Shown: piece after piece, positions 1-9,544 of the stretch
How the letters are laid out: every line of letters begins with the position of its first letter
Position numbering within the stretch: position 1 is the first letter of the stretch
Notes under the pieces: model-generated
Databases searched by the model: none
Told to the model about the DNA's origin: nothing
Seen by the model: the letters and a program-made list of their open reading frames with translations, nothing else
Made by a program: the position numbers and the translations under genes
DNA from: Actinokineospora fastidiosa
GTDB taxonomy: Bacteria > Actinomycetota > Actinomycetes > Mycobacteriales > Pseudonocardiaceae
Length of the DNA: 64,000 bases
Direction: 5' to 3'
NCBI RefSeq assembly: GCF_014648415.1
Contig: NZ_BMRB01000001.1
Span: 930,001-994,000, forward strand

Positions 1-1332
1 CACGGTCGTCTGGTCGGCCGTGTTCACCCGGGTGTGCTTGGTCGTGAGCGTGTAGACCTCGCGGTCGTCGTAGATCCGCCACGTCCGGTGGGTGGAGGTG
101 TACTCGTAGACGACCGGCAGGCTCTCGTCGTAGGGCTCGGTCTCGGACCGGGCGCCGAGGGCGGGCGTGCCCGAGGTGGTGCCGCCCGCGGCGAGGGGCG
201 GGACGTCGGAGGACGAGGACGACCGGGCGACGCCCTCCCGCCGGGTGGCGGGCGAGTCGGTGGTCGTCACGTCCGCGGCGGGGACGTCGACGGCGATCGT
301 GTCCGTGCGCTGCTGCGGGAGCCGCTGGCCGGTCGTCGGGACGATCGCGGGCGCGGTGGGGGCGGAGCTGTCGTCGGTGAGGACGATGCCCTCGTCGGCG
401 TCGAGGTCGTCGAAGGCCAGCGGACCCGAGTCCGACTCGCCCCAGGGCAGCAGGGCCAGCCCGAGCGCGCCGACGGCCGCCGCGCCCGCCAGCGCCACCT
501 GGGTCTTCGCGCCCGCGAGGAAGCCCTTGACCTGCTGCCAGAGGCCGATGCCCGCGACGGGGACGACGAGGTGGGCGGCGTGGGCGCGCAGTCCGGAGCA
601 GACGTCGCGGAGTTCGTCGTACATCGAGGTGCAGGACGGGCAGACGGACAGGTGCGTGCTGACCCGGTGCCGCTCGGCGCCCTTGATCGCGCCCGCGGTG
701 TAGGCGCCCAGCTTCTCCAGCACCGGGCGGCAGCCGATCGGCCGCGTCTCGGTGGTGAGGTGGGCCTGCAAGTAGGCAGCGCGCAGCCCCTGCCGCGCGC
801 GGCGGGCGAGCGCTGCGGTGGCGTTCGGGCTGAGCCCGAACTTGCCCGCGACCACGGCGGGCCGCTCGCCCTCGACCTCGACCTTCCACAGCACGCTGCG
901 CCAGCGCTCGGGCAGGCTCGTGAACGCCCGGGTGATCAGGTTGCGCTCGGTGGACTGCCCGGTGTTGTCCGGGTCCGCGCCCACCCGCACGTCCAGCTCC
1001 TCGTCGGAGACCGGCACGTCCCGCCGGCGCCCGTTCCACTCCCAGGCGACGCGGCGGGCGACGATCAGCAGGTAGCCCCGCACATTGTCGACCGGCCCGG
1101 AGCCGCGGCGGATGGCCTGCAGGACCCGGAAGAACGCCTCGGCGACCAGGTCCTCCGCCTCGGCGCGGTCGGAGACCAGCCCCAGCGCCATCCGCCGGAC
1201 GGCGTCGCAGTGGCGGGAGAACAACTCGCCGAAGGCGGCGTCCTCACCGGCCCGCAGCCGCGCCAGCAGGGCGCTGTCCTGCGGACATCCGGTGGTCCCC
1301 GGCTCCTCGGCGGGCCGGTCGCTCCAACTCAT
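1..1332 (-). CDS. ECF-type sigma factor with fused zinc-finger and transmembrane tail (3' end outside window)
   Basis: An RNA polymerase sigma-70 family protein; 444 codons are visible and the gene runs off the left edge. Residues about 20-95 form region 2 (an EDLVAEAFFRVLQ helix, then VRGYLLIVARRVAW) and about 125-185 form region 4 (LPERWRSVLWKVEVEG, then LSPNATAALARRARQGLR). A zf-HC2-like HLSVCPSC motif follows, then a hydrophobic helix (QVALAGAAAVGALGLALL) and a Thr/Pro-rich presumably extracytoplasmic tail. Sigma and anti-sigma-like parts are therefore in one chain. The ATG at 1332 is chosen because GGAGGT lies about 10 bases upstream. The gene has no start-to-stop reading frame inside the window because its stop lies beyond base 1. 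The signal sensed is unknown. Confidence 0.85.
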   Translation of the reverse strand, partial: MSWSDRPAEEPGTTGCPQDSALLARLRAGEDAAFGELFSRHCDAVRRMALGLVSDRAEAEDLVAEAFFRVLQAIRRGSGPVDNVRGYLLIVARRVAWEWNGRRRDVPVSDEELDVRVGADPDNTGQSTERNLITRAFTSLPERWRSVLWKVEVEGERPAVVAGKFGLSPNATAALARRARQGLRAAYLQAHLTTETRPIGCRPVLEKLGAYTAGAIKGAERHRVSTHLSVCPSCTSMYDELRDVCSGLRAHAAHLVVPVAGIGLWQQVKGFLAGAKTQVALAGAAAVGALGLALLPWGESDSGPLAFDDLDADEGIVLTDDSSAPTAPAIVPTTGQRLPQQRTDTIAVDVPAADVTTTDSPATRREGVARSSSSSDVPPLAAGGTTSGTPALGARSETEPYDESLPVVYEYTSTHRTWRIYDDREVYTLTTKHTRVNTADQTTV

Positions 1333-1547
1333 CCGGCCCGGTACCTCCTCGCACGCCGCCCCGTGGCAATCCCGAACAACATGCCACATTCGGGTGACCC
1401 ACGACCCATAACCGTGAATAACGGTAAGGGATCACCGACGATCGACCTCACCCGATCGGACTAGTGAGCGCTCCCACAGCAGGAGGGACCCACCACCCCG
1501 AAGGGACGCCACCGGCACCCCCGCGTCACGACCGGTTCGACAGCGGT

Positions 1548-1553
1548 TATAGT
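1548..1553 (+). promoter_or_regulatory. -10 element of tRNA-Gly promoter
   Basis: TATAGT lies 12 bases before the tRNA 5' end in otherwise GC-rich DNA, which fits a start at or just before the mature tRNA. No convincing TTGACA-like -35 was seen at the usual spacing. Confidence 0.5.
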
Positions 1554-1565
1554 TCTCCTCGCTAC

Positions 1566-1641
1566 GCGGACGTAGCGCAGCTGGTAGCGCATCACCTTGC
1601 CAAGGTGAGGGTCGCGGGTTCGAATCCCGTCGTCCGCTCCA
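1566..1641 (+). tRNA. tRNA-Gly(GCC)
   Basis: Acceptor arms GCGGACG/CGTCCGC, anticodon stem CACC with loop TTGCCAA (anticodon GCC), T-arm GCGGG-TTCGAAT-CCCGT, U73 discriminator as is usual for glycine tRNA, and an encoded CCA at 1639-1641. Confidence 0.97.
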
Positions 1642-1643
1642 CC

Positions 1644-1676
1644 CGATGGCCGGACCTGACACAGGTCCGGCCATCG
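1644..1676 (+). terminator. Hairpin terminator after tRNA-Gly
   Basis: A perfect 14-bp stem (CGATGGCCGGACCT and its complement) closes a 5-base loop three bases after the tRNA. There is no T-run, as is common for actinobacterial terminators. Confidence 0.75.
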
Positions 1677-1708
1677 GCGTTCACGGCCGAGGTGCGGCAG
1701 GCCCGGCC

Positions 1709-2251
1709 CTACGAAGCGCCCCACTCGCCGACGAAGAAGTACTCCACCTGACGGCTGGCCGCCGCGTCCGCCAACCCGACGCCTTCGGTCATCGACACCA
1801 GCTTGTGCACGCACCTCACCAGTCGGTAGAGGTCCACCCCCACCAGACCGTCAAGCCCGCGGATGATCACTGCCACGCCCGGCTTGTCGTGCTCGCACAG
1901 AAGGTCCCACAGCCGATCCTCGAAGGCCGCCCAGCTACCCGCGCCCAGCTCGTTGAACTCGAGAAGGCGGGTCAGCTCGACCAGCAGGTCCTCCTCCACC
2001 GTCTCCGGATCGGCGCGGACATCCGCCTCGATCACCTTGAACCCCATGCGGGCGACGGTCGCCGTCAGTTCCGCCTCCCTTCGCCGATCGACGAAGTACG
2101 GCCGCGGCCTCAGCCAGGGCAACTCAAGCCCCACGTCCAACCACACCGGGATGCCTGACGAGCGCTCGGACCGAGCAGGGCGATCAGCATCCACAGTCCG
2201 CTCCTCGGATTTGCACGAAAAGAATAGGGTCGTACTCGTACCGCCAGACAT
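1709..2251 (-). CDS. Small barstar-like protein, function uncertain
   Basis: About 180 residues. The C-terminal half (FNELGAGSWAAFEDRLWDLL, then GVAVIIRGLDGL and a helix with LYRLVRCVHKLV) resembles the helix-strand pattern of barstar-type ribonuclease inhibitors, where a W-x-A-F/L-x-D-x-L-W-D segment precedes a hydrophobic strand; the resemblance is by eye only. The ATG at 2251 is preferred over an upstream in-frame start at 2296 because AGGTGG sits just before it. No ribonuclease toxin gene is next to it, so if it is an immunity protein it is an orphan. It lies between tRNA-Gly and a DNA methyltransferase, a typical place for acquired genes. Some bases here are less GC-rich than the neighbourhood. 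Confidence 0.5.
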   Translation of the reverse strand: MSGGTSTTLFFSCKSEERTVDADRPARSERSSGIPVWLDVGLELPWLRPRPYFVDRRREAELTATVARMGFKVIEADVRADPETVEEDLLVELTRLLEFNELGAGSWAAFEDRLWDLLCEHDKPGVAVIIRGLDGLVGVDLYRLVRCVHKLVSMTEGVGLADAAASRQVEYFFVGEWGAS

Positions 2252-2422
2252 CACCACCTGGATCGGGGAACACGGCCAACTGGCCCGCCGGCGCACTCGA
2301 AGGTCGCCCCGTCGTAGGCACCGCTGTGGTCTGGGGTGTGGTGCTTCCGCACCTCGGTGACCCGGCCGTGCGCTTCGACCAGCGACGGGTGTGCGGTCCC
2401 CCGTGCGGCGGGGTGAATGCGG

Positions 2423-3943
2423 CTACACGCGAAAAGCTGACTCCACGGCCTCGTCGACATCGGCACGGTCCCCATCACCCGCCATGAGGGCGCGGGCCTC
2501 GGTGATGACCCGCCTGCCCGCGGGGCTTTCCGGGTCCGGGAGTGGCAGGCGGGAGACGTACTGGGTGATCCAGCGGCGGCGGCCCGCGTAGAGGCGGTTG
2601 CCGCAGACCTCGTCGTAGAAGCGGACGCCGAAGGGGGAGTTGGCGACGCCGAGGATGAGGTGGGCGACGTCCTCGCCGGTGTCGGTGACGCTGATCCAGT
2701 AGCAGTCGCCGTTGACGATGGCGCCGGTGCGGTCGAGGGTGAAGCGGGGCTCGGGGCTGATGTCGGGGAACACGATCTTGGGCTCGCGCCAGCGGGCCGG
2801 GCGGTGGGGGACCCAGATCTCGAACCACGCGCGGCCTGCTTTGCGCAGGTAGGCGCGGCCCTCGAGGCGGTCGCGGTGGGCGGCGAGGTAGGCGGCGGCG
2901 CGCGGGTAGTCGGCGAGGTCGACCACCTGGCGGCTCGGGCGGTCGAGGTACGGGTAGAGGACCCGCAGCGTCGGCGGCGCGGGCGGGGTCCAGGCCTGGA
3001 GGTCGCCGTGGCAGAGCAGGGGGCGCAGGAGTTCGTCCTCCGGCCGGTGCTCGACGGTGTCCCAGTCGGCGATGAAGACGCTGTCGGCGGTCGTCTTGAT
3101 GCCGACGCGGATGTTGGCTACATCGCCGACCGTGCGCCAGGTCCGTTCGGCGATCCGGCTGCGGCGGTCGTCTCTATCCGGTGTGGACAGTCTCCAGTTG
3201 TCGAACGTGCCTACCGAAACCGCGAACCGCCGCCCTTGAACCGCGACGACACTGTCACGTTCCGCTTGCAGCGCGGCGAAAAGGTCACTTCCGTCAGCAG
3301 GTGAGTCCGTTGTGTACGCCGTGGCGTACCGGGCAGGCGCGCTCGCTTCCCCCTTCACCGCCACCACCACGGCAGGCAGGACCGCAGCGGTGAACAACCG
3401 CGTGTCCCCGAGATCGAACACCTCGCGCACGGTCAGATCGCGCGTCAGCACCGTGCGCACGTTCTCCCCCGCGCGCGTGCTGAGAAAACGGTTGGAGCAC
3501 AACAGGGCTAGCACGCCACCGTCGTCGAGCAGACCGGGTGCCACGGCGACGAACGGGTGCGCCAGGTCGACCCGGCCGCGCAGCCCGAACCGCTTGACCA
3601 GCTCGGCCGCCCGCCCGTCCAGCAACTGCGTCCGCACATACGGCGGATTGGTCACCACCAGGTCGAACCGCTCGGGCGGCGGGCTCTCCAGGAAGTCCTT
3701 GTGGGCGATGGCCGCGTTCGGCAGACGCCGCTGGGCGGTGGCGACGGCGGTCTCGTCCACGTCGTACCCGGTGAGGACGGCGTCCGGCGCGAGCGCGGCG
3801 ACCGCGGCCAGCAGCTCCCCGTCCCCGCACGCCGGGTCCAGCACGCGCAGCGGCCGGTCGGGGGCGGCCGCCAGCGCGCGCTCGGCGACGAACGCCGCCA
3901 GCGCGGGCGGGGTGTAGTGCAGTCCGTGCCGCTTGCGGTCCAC
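2423..3943 (-). CDS. N6-adenine DNA methyltransferase, TaqI/Eco57I type, orphan
   Basis: Transfers methyl from S-adenosylmethionine to adenine in DNA. The gamma-class order is visible: motif X (HYTPP, residues 9-13), SAM-binding motif I (VLDPACGDG, 34-42), acidic motif II (YDVDE, 60-64), catalytic motif IV NPPY (99-102), then a long C-terminal target-recognition region (about 250-500). At 506 residues it matches M.TaqI-like enzymes. Neither neighbour looks like a restriction endonuclease, so it is either an orphan modification enzyme or the stand-alone part of a broken system. It starts with GTG 13 bases after the stop of the DUF2252 gene, suggesting co-transcription. The target sequence cannot be read from the protein. 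Confidence 0.85.
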   Translation of the reverse strand: MDRKRHGLHYTPPALAAFVAERALAAAPDRPLRVLDPACGDGELLAAVAALAPDAVLTGYDVDETAVATAQRRLPNAAIAHKDFLESPPPERFDLVVTNPPYVRTQLLDGRAAELVKRFGLRGRVDLAHPFVAVAPGLLDDGGVLALLCSNRFLSTRAGENVRTVLTRDLTVREVFDLGDTRLFTAAVLPAVVVAVKGEASAPARYATAYTTDSPADGSDLFAALQAERDSVVAVQGRRFAVSVGTFDNWRLSTPDRDDRRSRIAERTWRTVGDVANIRVGIKTTADSVFIADWDTVEHRPEDELLRPLLCHGDLQAWTPPAPPTLRVLYPYLDRPSRQVVDLADYPRAAAYLAAHRDRLEGRAYLRKAGRAWFEIWVPHRPARWREPKIVFPDISPEPRFTLDRTGAIVNGDCYWISVTDTGEDVAHLILGVANSPFGVRFYDEVCGNRLYAGRRRWITQYVSRLPLPDPESPAGRRVITEARALMAGDGDRADVDEAVESAFRV

Positions 3944-3955
3944 CGCCGCATCGGA

Positions 3956-5314
3956 TCACGGCGTCCCGTGCGCGTCCAGTCGCCCCGCCCGCACGGCGGC
4001 GGCCAGCTCGGCGTGGTCGGCCTCGGTGCGGTCGGCGTACTCCACCGCGTATCCGCCGATGGCCTCGTCCAGCGCGGGGCCGCAGTAGCCGGAGAGCAGG
4101 CGCGGGTCGACCGAGCGGGTGTGCGCGCGGGCCAGCAGGGCGCCCGCGAACCGGCCGTAGTCGTCGAGGTGATCGGCGGCGAGCGTCGTCGCGTCGATCT
4201 CGCCCTTGCGGTTGCGGAACTGGCGGACGATGAAGTGCCTGCCGTCGACGGTCGTCCAGCCCAGCAGGATGTCGCTCTCGGCCTGCACCAGCCGCGCGCC
4301 GTGCACGATCCGCTTGCCCTCGTGCTTGGCCCGGTGCCCGACGTACGGCGCCAGCGCGGACGGCCGCGCCTCCTTGACCTGGAGCACCAGCGCCTCGTCG
4401 CCGTTGCCGTGCATGAGGACCAGGTAGTTGCGCAGCCCCACGCTGCCGGTGCCGACGACGCGGAACGCCACGTCGGACACCCCGTAGCGCATGATCAGGT
4501 TCCGCCGCGACTCGCGGAGGGTGTCGACGTAGTCCGGGAGCCCGTCGACGACGGCCTGCCACGTGCCGGGCGTCACCTCGGTGAGCACCGGCGGGTCCGG
4601 GACGAACCGCCAGCGCTCGTCCTCGCCGCGCTGGGTCCACCGCGCGGCGACCTTGGCGCTGGTGTTCTTGCGGGCCTTCTTCGCGGCCTTGGCGAAATCG
4701 TCGGTGAGCGCGTCGGCGTCAACCCTGCTGAGCACCGACTCGTCGCCGAGCGCGGTCCACGACTCCAGGAAGGGCAGCTCGGCGAGGTGGTCGATGGTCC
4801 TGCGGTAGGACTTGACGACGTCCTCGGCCGCGGTCCGGCACGCCTTCTCCTCGACCCCGCCCGCGCGCCCGGCGAGGACGATGCTGGTGGCCAGCCGCTT
4901 GAGGTCCCACTCCCACGGGCCCGGCACGGTCTCGTCGAAGTCGTTCACGTCCATCACGATCCGCCCCTCGGGCGTGCCGTACAGCCCGAAGTTGGCAGCG
5001 TGCGCGTCCCCGCACAGCTGCGCGTCGACACCGCTGCGCACACCGGCGGCGAGGTCGGCGGCCATCAGCCCGGCGCTCCCCCGGAAGAACGCGAACGGCG
5101 AGGCGAGCATCCGCCCCACCCGCAGCGGCACCAACCCGGGGATGCGCCCCTCGTTCGACGCGTGCATGAAGTCGACGACGGACGGCCGGTCAGCGGCGAG
5201 CAGCACCTTCCGGTGCGCGTCGAGCCCGACGGCCTCCCGCAGGGCCCGACCGCGGCCGAAGACCTCCTCCGGCTCCACCCACCGACCCAACTGCCTGGCG
5301 ACCCGTCTGTCCAT
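3956..5314 (-). CDS. DUF2252 family protein
   Basis: A 452-residue protein with the family hallmarks FMHASNEGRIPGLVPLRVGRM, an FFRGSAGLMAADLA segment, the CGDAHAANFGLY motif and a VNDFDETVPGPWEWDLKRL motif. The H-x-x-N and DFDE pairs resemble the catalytic and metal-binding loops of kinase-fold phosphotransferases, but no substrate is known for this family. Start ATG at 5314. It is followed closely by the methyltransferase gene on the same strand, though nothing shows a shared function. Confidence 0.85.
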   Translation of the reverse strand: MDRRVARQLGRWVEPEEVFGRGRALREAVGLDAHRKVLLAADRPSVVDFMHASNEGRIPGLVPLRVGRMLASPFAFFRGSAGLMAADLAAGVRSGVDAQLCGDAHAANFGLYGTPEGRIVMDVNDFDETVPGPWEWDLKRLATSIVLAGRAGGVEEKACRTAAEDVVKSYRRTIDHLAELPFLESWTALGDESVLSRVDADALTDDFAKAAKKARKNTSAKVAARWTQRGEDERWRFVPDPPVLTEVTPGTWQAVVDGLPDYVDTLRESRRNLIMRYGVSDVAFRVVGTGSVGLRNYLVLMHGNGDEALVLQVKEARPSALAPYVGHRAKHEGKRIVHGARLVQAESDILLGWTTVDGRHFIVRQFRNRKGEIDATTLAADHLDDYGRFAGALLARAHTRSVDPRLLSGYCGPALDEAIGGYAVEYADRTEADHAELAAAVRAGRLDAHGTP

Positions 5315-5361
5315 AAGCGCGCATCATGCGCGCTGGGCAGGCGTGATCCAAGAGGCGGCGG

Positions 5362-6018
<657 letters not shown>

Positions 6019-6087
6019 CATTCCTCCACGATAGGCCGATCGACCGGATCGCTCACCCGGTGCGGACCCTTCGGATAACGTGCACGC

Positions 6088-7401
6088 GTGGTCATGGATT
6101 CCCCCGAGCTGCCCGCCGTCCACGAGGCGTGGCTGCCCCGGGAGCACTCGCTCCACCGACCCCGCCACGGCGGCAAGCAGACCCTGGCCCTGGTGTGCGC
6201 GCTGGTGTTCTTCGCCGCCCCGACGGTCATGTGGATCGGCGGCATGCGGGCCACCGAGATCGAGAACCGCAAGCTCGCGGACTTCCCGACCCCCGCCGAC
6301 GGGTGGGGCATGGTCACCGGGCTGCCCGCCTGGGCGACCGACCACCTGGTCTTCCGCTCCGGCGCCGTGCACGCCGTCGACTGGGTCAGCCGCACCTTCT
6401 TCGGCGAGTCGGCGACCTTCGACCGCGGCACCACCGGACCGCTGCCGAGCGAGCCGGAGCCGCAGGCGCCCATCGTGGACGACGGGCCCGGCAGCACCGA
6501 GTGGCCGGACCAGCAGTACCCCGGCTACCTGCGGGTGTTGGAGGGCAACGAGGGCTGGCTGTACTTCGGCTACGACGTGGTCGCCAAGTGCGAGCCCGCC
6601 CAGCCGCTGGTCGACACGATCCGCCAGCTCAACCTCATCCGCGACGTGGTGGAGCGCTCCGGCCGGGAGTTCGTGCTGGTCGTGCCGCCGGACAAGTCGA
6701 CGATGGTGCCGCAGTTCCTCCCCGGCGACTACCCCGGCAAGGACTGCGCGGACACCGAGTCCGAGCAGTTCTGGCGCGAGGTCACCCTGCTCGCCGGGGC
6801 GATGGACCTGCGGCCCCTGCTGCGGACTGCCGCCGACCGCCGCGGGCACCCGCTCTACTACCGCGAGGACTCGCACTGGACCCACGACGGCGCGCTGGAG
6901 ATGGTGCGGGCGCTCGCCGAGCGGGTGGAACCGGGCGTCACCCGGGACTGGCAGGTGACCCCCAACGCCGACAAGCTCGTCTTCCCCGCCGACCTGCCCG
7001 CGCTGCTGGGCCGCACCGGCGAGAACATCTCGGCCACCTACCAGGTGCGGCCCGACGGCGGCGCCGACCGGACCGAGTTCCGGGCATGGGACCTGCGCAA
7101 ACCGATCCGCACGACGGAGATGCCGACCAACGGCATGATCACCAGGCCGACGGTGGTGCTGGGCGACTCGTTCGGCCTCGGCGCCGCGCCCTACCTGCCC
7201 GCGGCGTTCTCCGACGTGACCCAGCTCTCCTACAGCACCGCGCGGCCGGACCCCGGACTCGTGGCGCGCACGGTGGCCGACCACGAGGTCGTGGTGCTGG
7301 AGATCGTGGAGCGGAACCTGGCGGGCGGCATCCCGTCGCTGCTCGACCAGGCGTTCGTCGACACCCTCACGGCGGAGCTGGCGAAGCGTCCGATTAGATA
7401 G
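6088..7401 (+). CDS. AlgX/AlgJ-like SGNH O-acetyltransferase, membrane-anchored
   Basis: Predicted to move acetyl (or another acyl) groups onto a polysaccharide outside the membrane. One N-terminal transmembrane helix (about residues 33-52) leads to an exported domain with [11 protein letters not shown], a (D)SHWTHDG motif near residue 262 carrying the Asp/His pair, and a late VVLGDSFG motif near 358 bearing the presumed nucleophilic Ser, the pattern of AlgX/AlgJ and DHHW proteins. Length 437 is normal. Start GTG 6088 or ATG 6094 are both possible. AlgX-type enzymes usually work with an MBOAT protein; none is present, but an acyltransferase-3 protein lies at the end of the same cluster. First gene of the 6088-15898 group. 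Confidence 0.75.
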   Translation: MVMDSPELPAVHEAWLPREHSLHRPRHGGKQTLALVCALVFFAAPTVMWIGGMRATEIENRKLADFPTPADGWGMVTGLPAWATDHLVFRSGAVHAVDWVSRTFFGESATFDRGTTGPLPSEPEPQAPIVDDGPGSTEWPDQQYPGYLRVLEGNEGWLYFGYDVVAKCEPAQPLVDTIRQLNLIRDVVERSGREFVLVVPPDKSTMVPQFLPGDYPGKDCADTESEQFWREVTLLAGAMDLRPLLRTAADRRGHPLYYREDSHWTHDGALEMVRALAERVEPGVTRDWQVTPNADKLVFPADLPALLGRTGENISATYQVRPDGGADRTEFRAWDLRKPIRTTEMPTNGMITRPTVVLGDSFGLGAAPYLPAAFSDVTQLSYSTARPDPGLVARTVADHEVVVLEIVERNLAGGIPSLLDQAFVDTLTAELAKRPIR

Positions 7402-7431
7402 CCGACCGGTTCTGGTCGAGAGGGGCGACGA

Positions 7432-8289
7432 GTGGACTGGCAGGACAGGCTGCGCGAGCTGGACGCCCAGCTCGCCAGCGGCGAGCTGACCCGGGGCGAG
7501 TACCGCTCCCGCCGCGACGAGCTGCTCGCCGAGGCCTCATCGGCGCCGGTGCTGCGCCACCACCGCGACACCCGTCCGCCGACCGGGTCGTTCCCGGCAG
7601 CGCCGCCGCCCCCGCGCGACCTGTTCGCCTCGGCCCCGCAGGCGCCACCCGCCGCGCTTGCGGGCACCGAGGTCTTCAGCACCGCGGGGACACCGTCGAA
7701 AGGGCCCCGCGCCGCGCTGATCGCGGTCGCCGTGCTGGCGGTCGTCGCGGTCGCGCTCTGGGTGGTGCTGCTCAAGCCGTTCTCCGGCGATGAGACGGCC
7801 GCGGCGCCCCCTGCGCCCCGGTCCCTCGCCGAGATGGTCCCGACCCCCGAGGGCAGGCCCAACCCGAAGAACGGCGTGCTCACCGTCCCCGAGGCCGCCG
7901 AGGCCAACGTCATCAGCGCCGCGGGCGCCAAGGCGCTGTCGACCAACGGCGTGCTGGAGGTCGTGTTCCGTTCCACCGTCGACGGCGACCTGGGCACGGC
8001 GGTGATCGCAGGCCGCGCCGCGTCGGTGGACGCCGCGACGGCCGCCGTCGGACAGCTGCACGAGAACATGCGCGCACGCGGGTTCCAGGACGTGGACGAG
8101 CCGCTGGTGGAAGGCCCGACGACGGTCAAGGAGAACGCGGACAACCGGTTCGTCAACGCCGTGTTCGCCGTCGACGACGTGGTGGTGCAGATCAGCCTGT
8201 CCCAGCCGGTGACCGGGGACGAAAGCCTCCTGAACGCCGCCCTCCGCAACACGGCGGCCGCGATCACCAACGCCCTGCGTACGGGGTGA
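7432..8289 (+). CDS. Membrane-anchored protein with short SHOCT-like N-terminal motif
   Basis: 285 residues. The first 35 residues form a charged two-helix motif ([20 protein letters not shown], then [10 protein letters not shown]) like short C-terminal/oligomerisation (SHOCT) segments but placed at the N-terminus. A Pro-rich linker, one transmembrane helix (about 96-116) and an extracytoplasmic domain follow. The same N-terminal motif begins the next gene, and the outer domain shares a pattern (an Ala-rich helix, then [10 protein letters not shown]) with the proteins at 8414 and 13196. GTG start 30 bases after the AlgX-like gene. No enzyme motif; function unknown. Confidence 0.7.
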   Translation: MDWQDRLRELDAQLASGELTRGEYRSRRDELLAEASSAPVLRHHRDTRPPTGSFPAAPPPPRDLFASAPQAPPAALAGTEVFSTAGTPSKGPRAALIAVAVLAVVAVALWVVLLKPFSGDETAAAPPAPRSLAEMVPTPEGRPNPKNGVLTVPEAAEANVISAAGAKALSTNGVLEVVFRSTVDGDLGTAVIAGRAASVDAATAAVGQLHENMRARGFQDVDEPLVEGPTTVKENADNRFVNAVFAVDDVVVQISLSQPVTGDESLLNAALRNTAAAITNALRTG

Positions 8290-8413
8290 CCGGCGCGGCA
8301 GGTGTACGGCTGGTCACGGAATACCCCTACCGTCCCGAAGATCCGCACGGGCCGTGCACAATGACCGAGTTCCGGCAGACCCCACTCGTTTATCACACCA
8401 AAGGAGGACCGCC

Positions 8414-9544
8414 GTGTCCTGGCAGGAGGAACTCCGGGTCCTGGACGAGGAACTCGCCACGGGACGGATCTCCGCGGACGAGTACCGGGTCCGCCGTGAC
8501 AAGGTGATGTCTTCGGCGATCTCCCCCCAGCATCCCCAGCAGCACGATCAGCAGTCGGAGAAGACGCAGTACGTCGCTCCGGTGCAACCGCCGCAGCAGG
8601 CGGCCGAGGGCGACCGCACCCAGGTCGTGCCGGGTGGGAGCGGCGACCGCACGCAGGCGGTGACCGGCGGCTGGCAGGCCGCCCGGCCGGGCGCGGACGC
8701 CGACCGGACGCAGGTGGTGCCCGGCGCGAACATGCCGATGGGCGGTCACATGCCCCCGCACGCGATGCCCGGTCCCCCGCCCCCGCCGTGGGGGCACCAG
8801 CCCCAGCACGAGGAGATGGCCCCTCCGTGGGCCGGGTCGGACTTCCCGCCGCTGGCCGCGAGCAGCCCGGACTGGATCAAGCAGGGCCCCGAGGTCTTCG
8901 ACAGCCAGGGCGGCGGCAAGGGCAAGGTCGTCGCGCTGGTCGTGGTGATCCTGCTGGTGCTGGGCGGCCTCGGCGTCGGCGCGTACTTCATGTTCTTCAA
9001 GGAGAGCTCCCCGTCCGCGGGCCCGTCGACGACCGACCAGGCGCCGACCACCACGACGACCCCGCCCCCGCCGCCGGACCCGCTGCCGGTGGGCACCATG
9101 CCGGGCAAGGTGACGGTCAACCGGGCGGTCACGACCTTCGCCGACATGCCCGGCCAGCGCTACCTCACCGACGGTGAGATCGCCGCCTACACCGCGGGCA
9201 AGCCGACCGACACCAAGCTGGTGATCTGCGACCTCGGCAGCGGCAACCGCCTGGTGGTCATGCTGGTGCAGATGCCGTCGGCGGCGGCGGCGCAGAAGGC
9301 CGCGAAGGACCTGCACAAGGTGCAGACCGGCAACGGCATGGAGACGCAGTCCGGCAGCCCGGCGGGCGTGCAGGTGGCCACCCGCGAGGCCAAGGACGGC
9401 AAGGCGGGCCGGTTCCGGGCGCACTTCGCCAGCGGCGACATCGTCGTCCGGCTCGACCTGAGCACCAAGGACACCTCCGACGGGCAGGTGACCTTCAACG
9501 ACAGCCTCGCAGGCCAGCTGGAGAAGACCCCCGCCGATGGCTGA
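8414..9544 (+). CDS. Membrane-anchored protein with four Thr-Gln motifs
   Basis: 376 residues. The GTG at 8414 is chosen because AAAGGAGG lies six bases upstream and because the protein then begins like its upstream paralogue (SWQEELRVLDEELATGRISA). A disordered cytoplasmic segment (about 35-150) has TQ motifs at T51, T69, T80 and T99, three of them in near-identical DRTQ(V/A)V repeats. A transmembrane helix lies near 170-195, followed by a Thr/Pro linker and an outer domain ending in PADG. Such TQ-hydrophobic sites resemble actinobacterial PknA/PknB phosphorylation and FHA-binding sites (inference). It overlaps the giant glycosyltransferase start by eight bases. Confidence 0.75.
   Translation: MSWQEELRVLDEELATGRISADEYRVRRDKVMSSAISPQHPQQHDQQSEKTQYVAPVQPPQQAAEGDRTQVVPGGSGDRTQAVTGGWQAARPGADADRTQVVPGANMPMGGHMPPHAMPGPPPPPWGHQPQHEEMAPPWAGSDFPPLAASSPDWIKQGPEVFDSQGGGKGKVVALVVVILLVLGGLGVGAYFMFFKESSPSAGPSTTDQAPTTTTTPPPPPDPLPVGTMPGKVTVNRAVTTFADMPGQRYLTDGEIAAYTAGKPTDTKLVICDLGSGNRLVVMLVQMPSAAAAQKAAKDLHKVQTGNGMETQSGSPAGVQVATREAKDGKAGRFRAHFASGDIVVRLDLSTKDTSDGQVTFNDSLAGQLEKTPADG

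Noticed and set aside
34-1464. 476-residue open frame on the plus strand opposite the sigma factor
   Set aside because: Arg/Gly/Pro-rich composition without motifs, and it is the complement of a clear sigma-factor gene.
2251-2478. 75-residue minus-strand frame between methyltransferase and barstar-like gene
   Set aside because: Starts inside the methyltransferase gene, no ribosome site, Arg/His/Pro-rich, no recognised motif.
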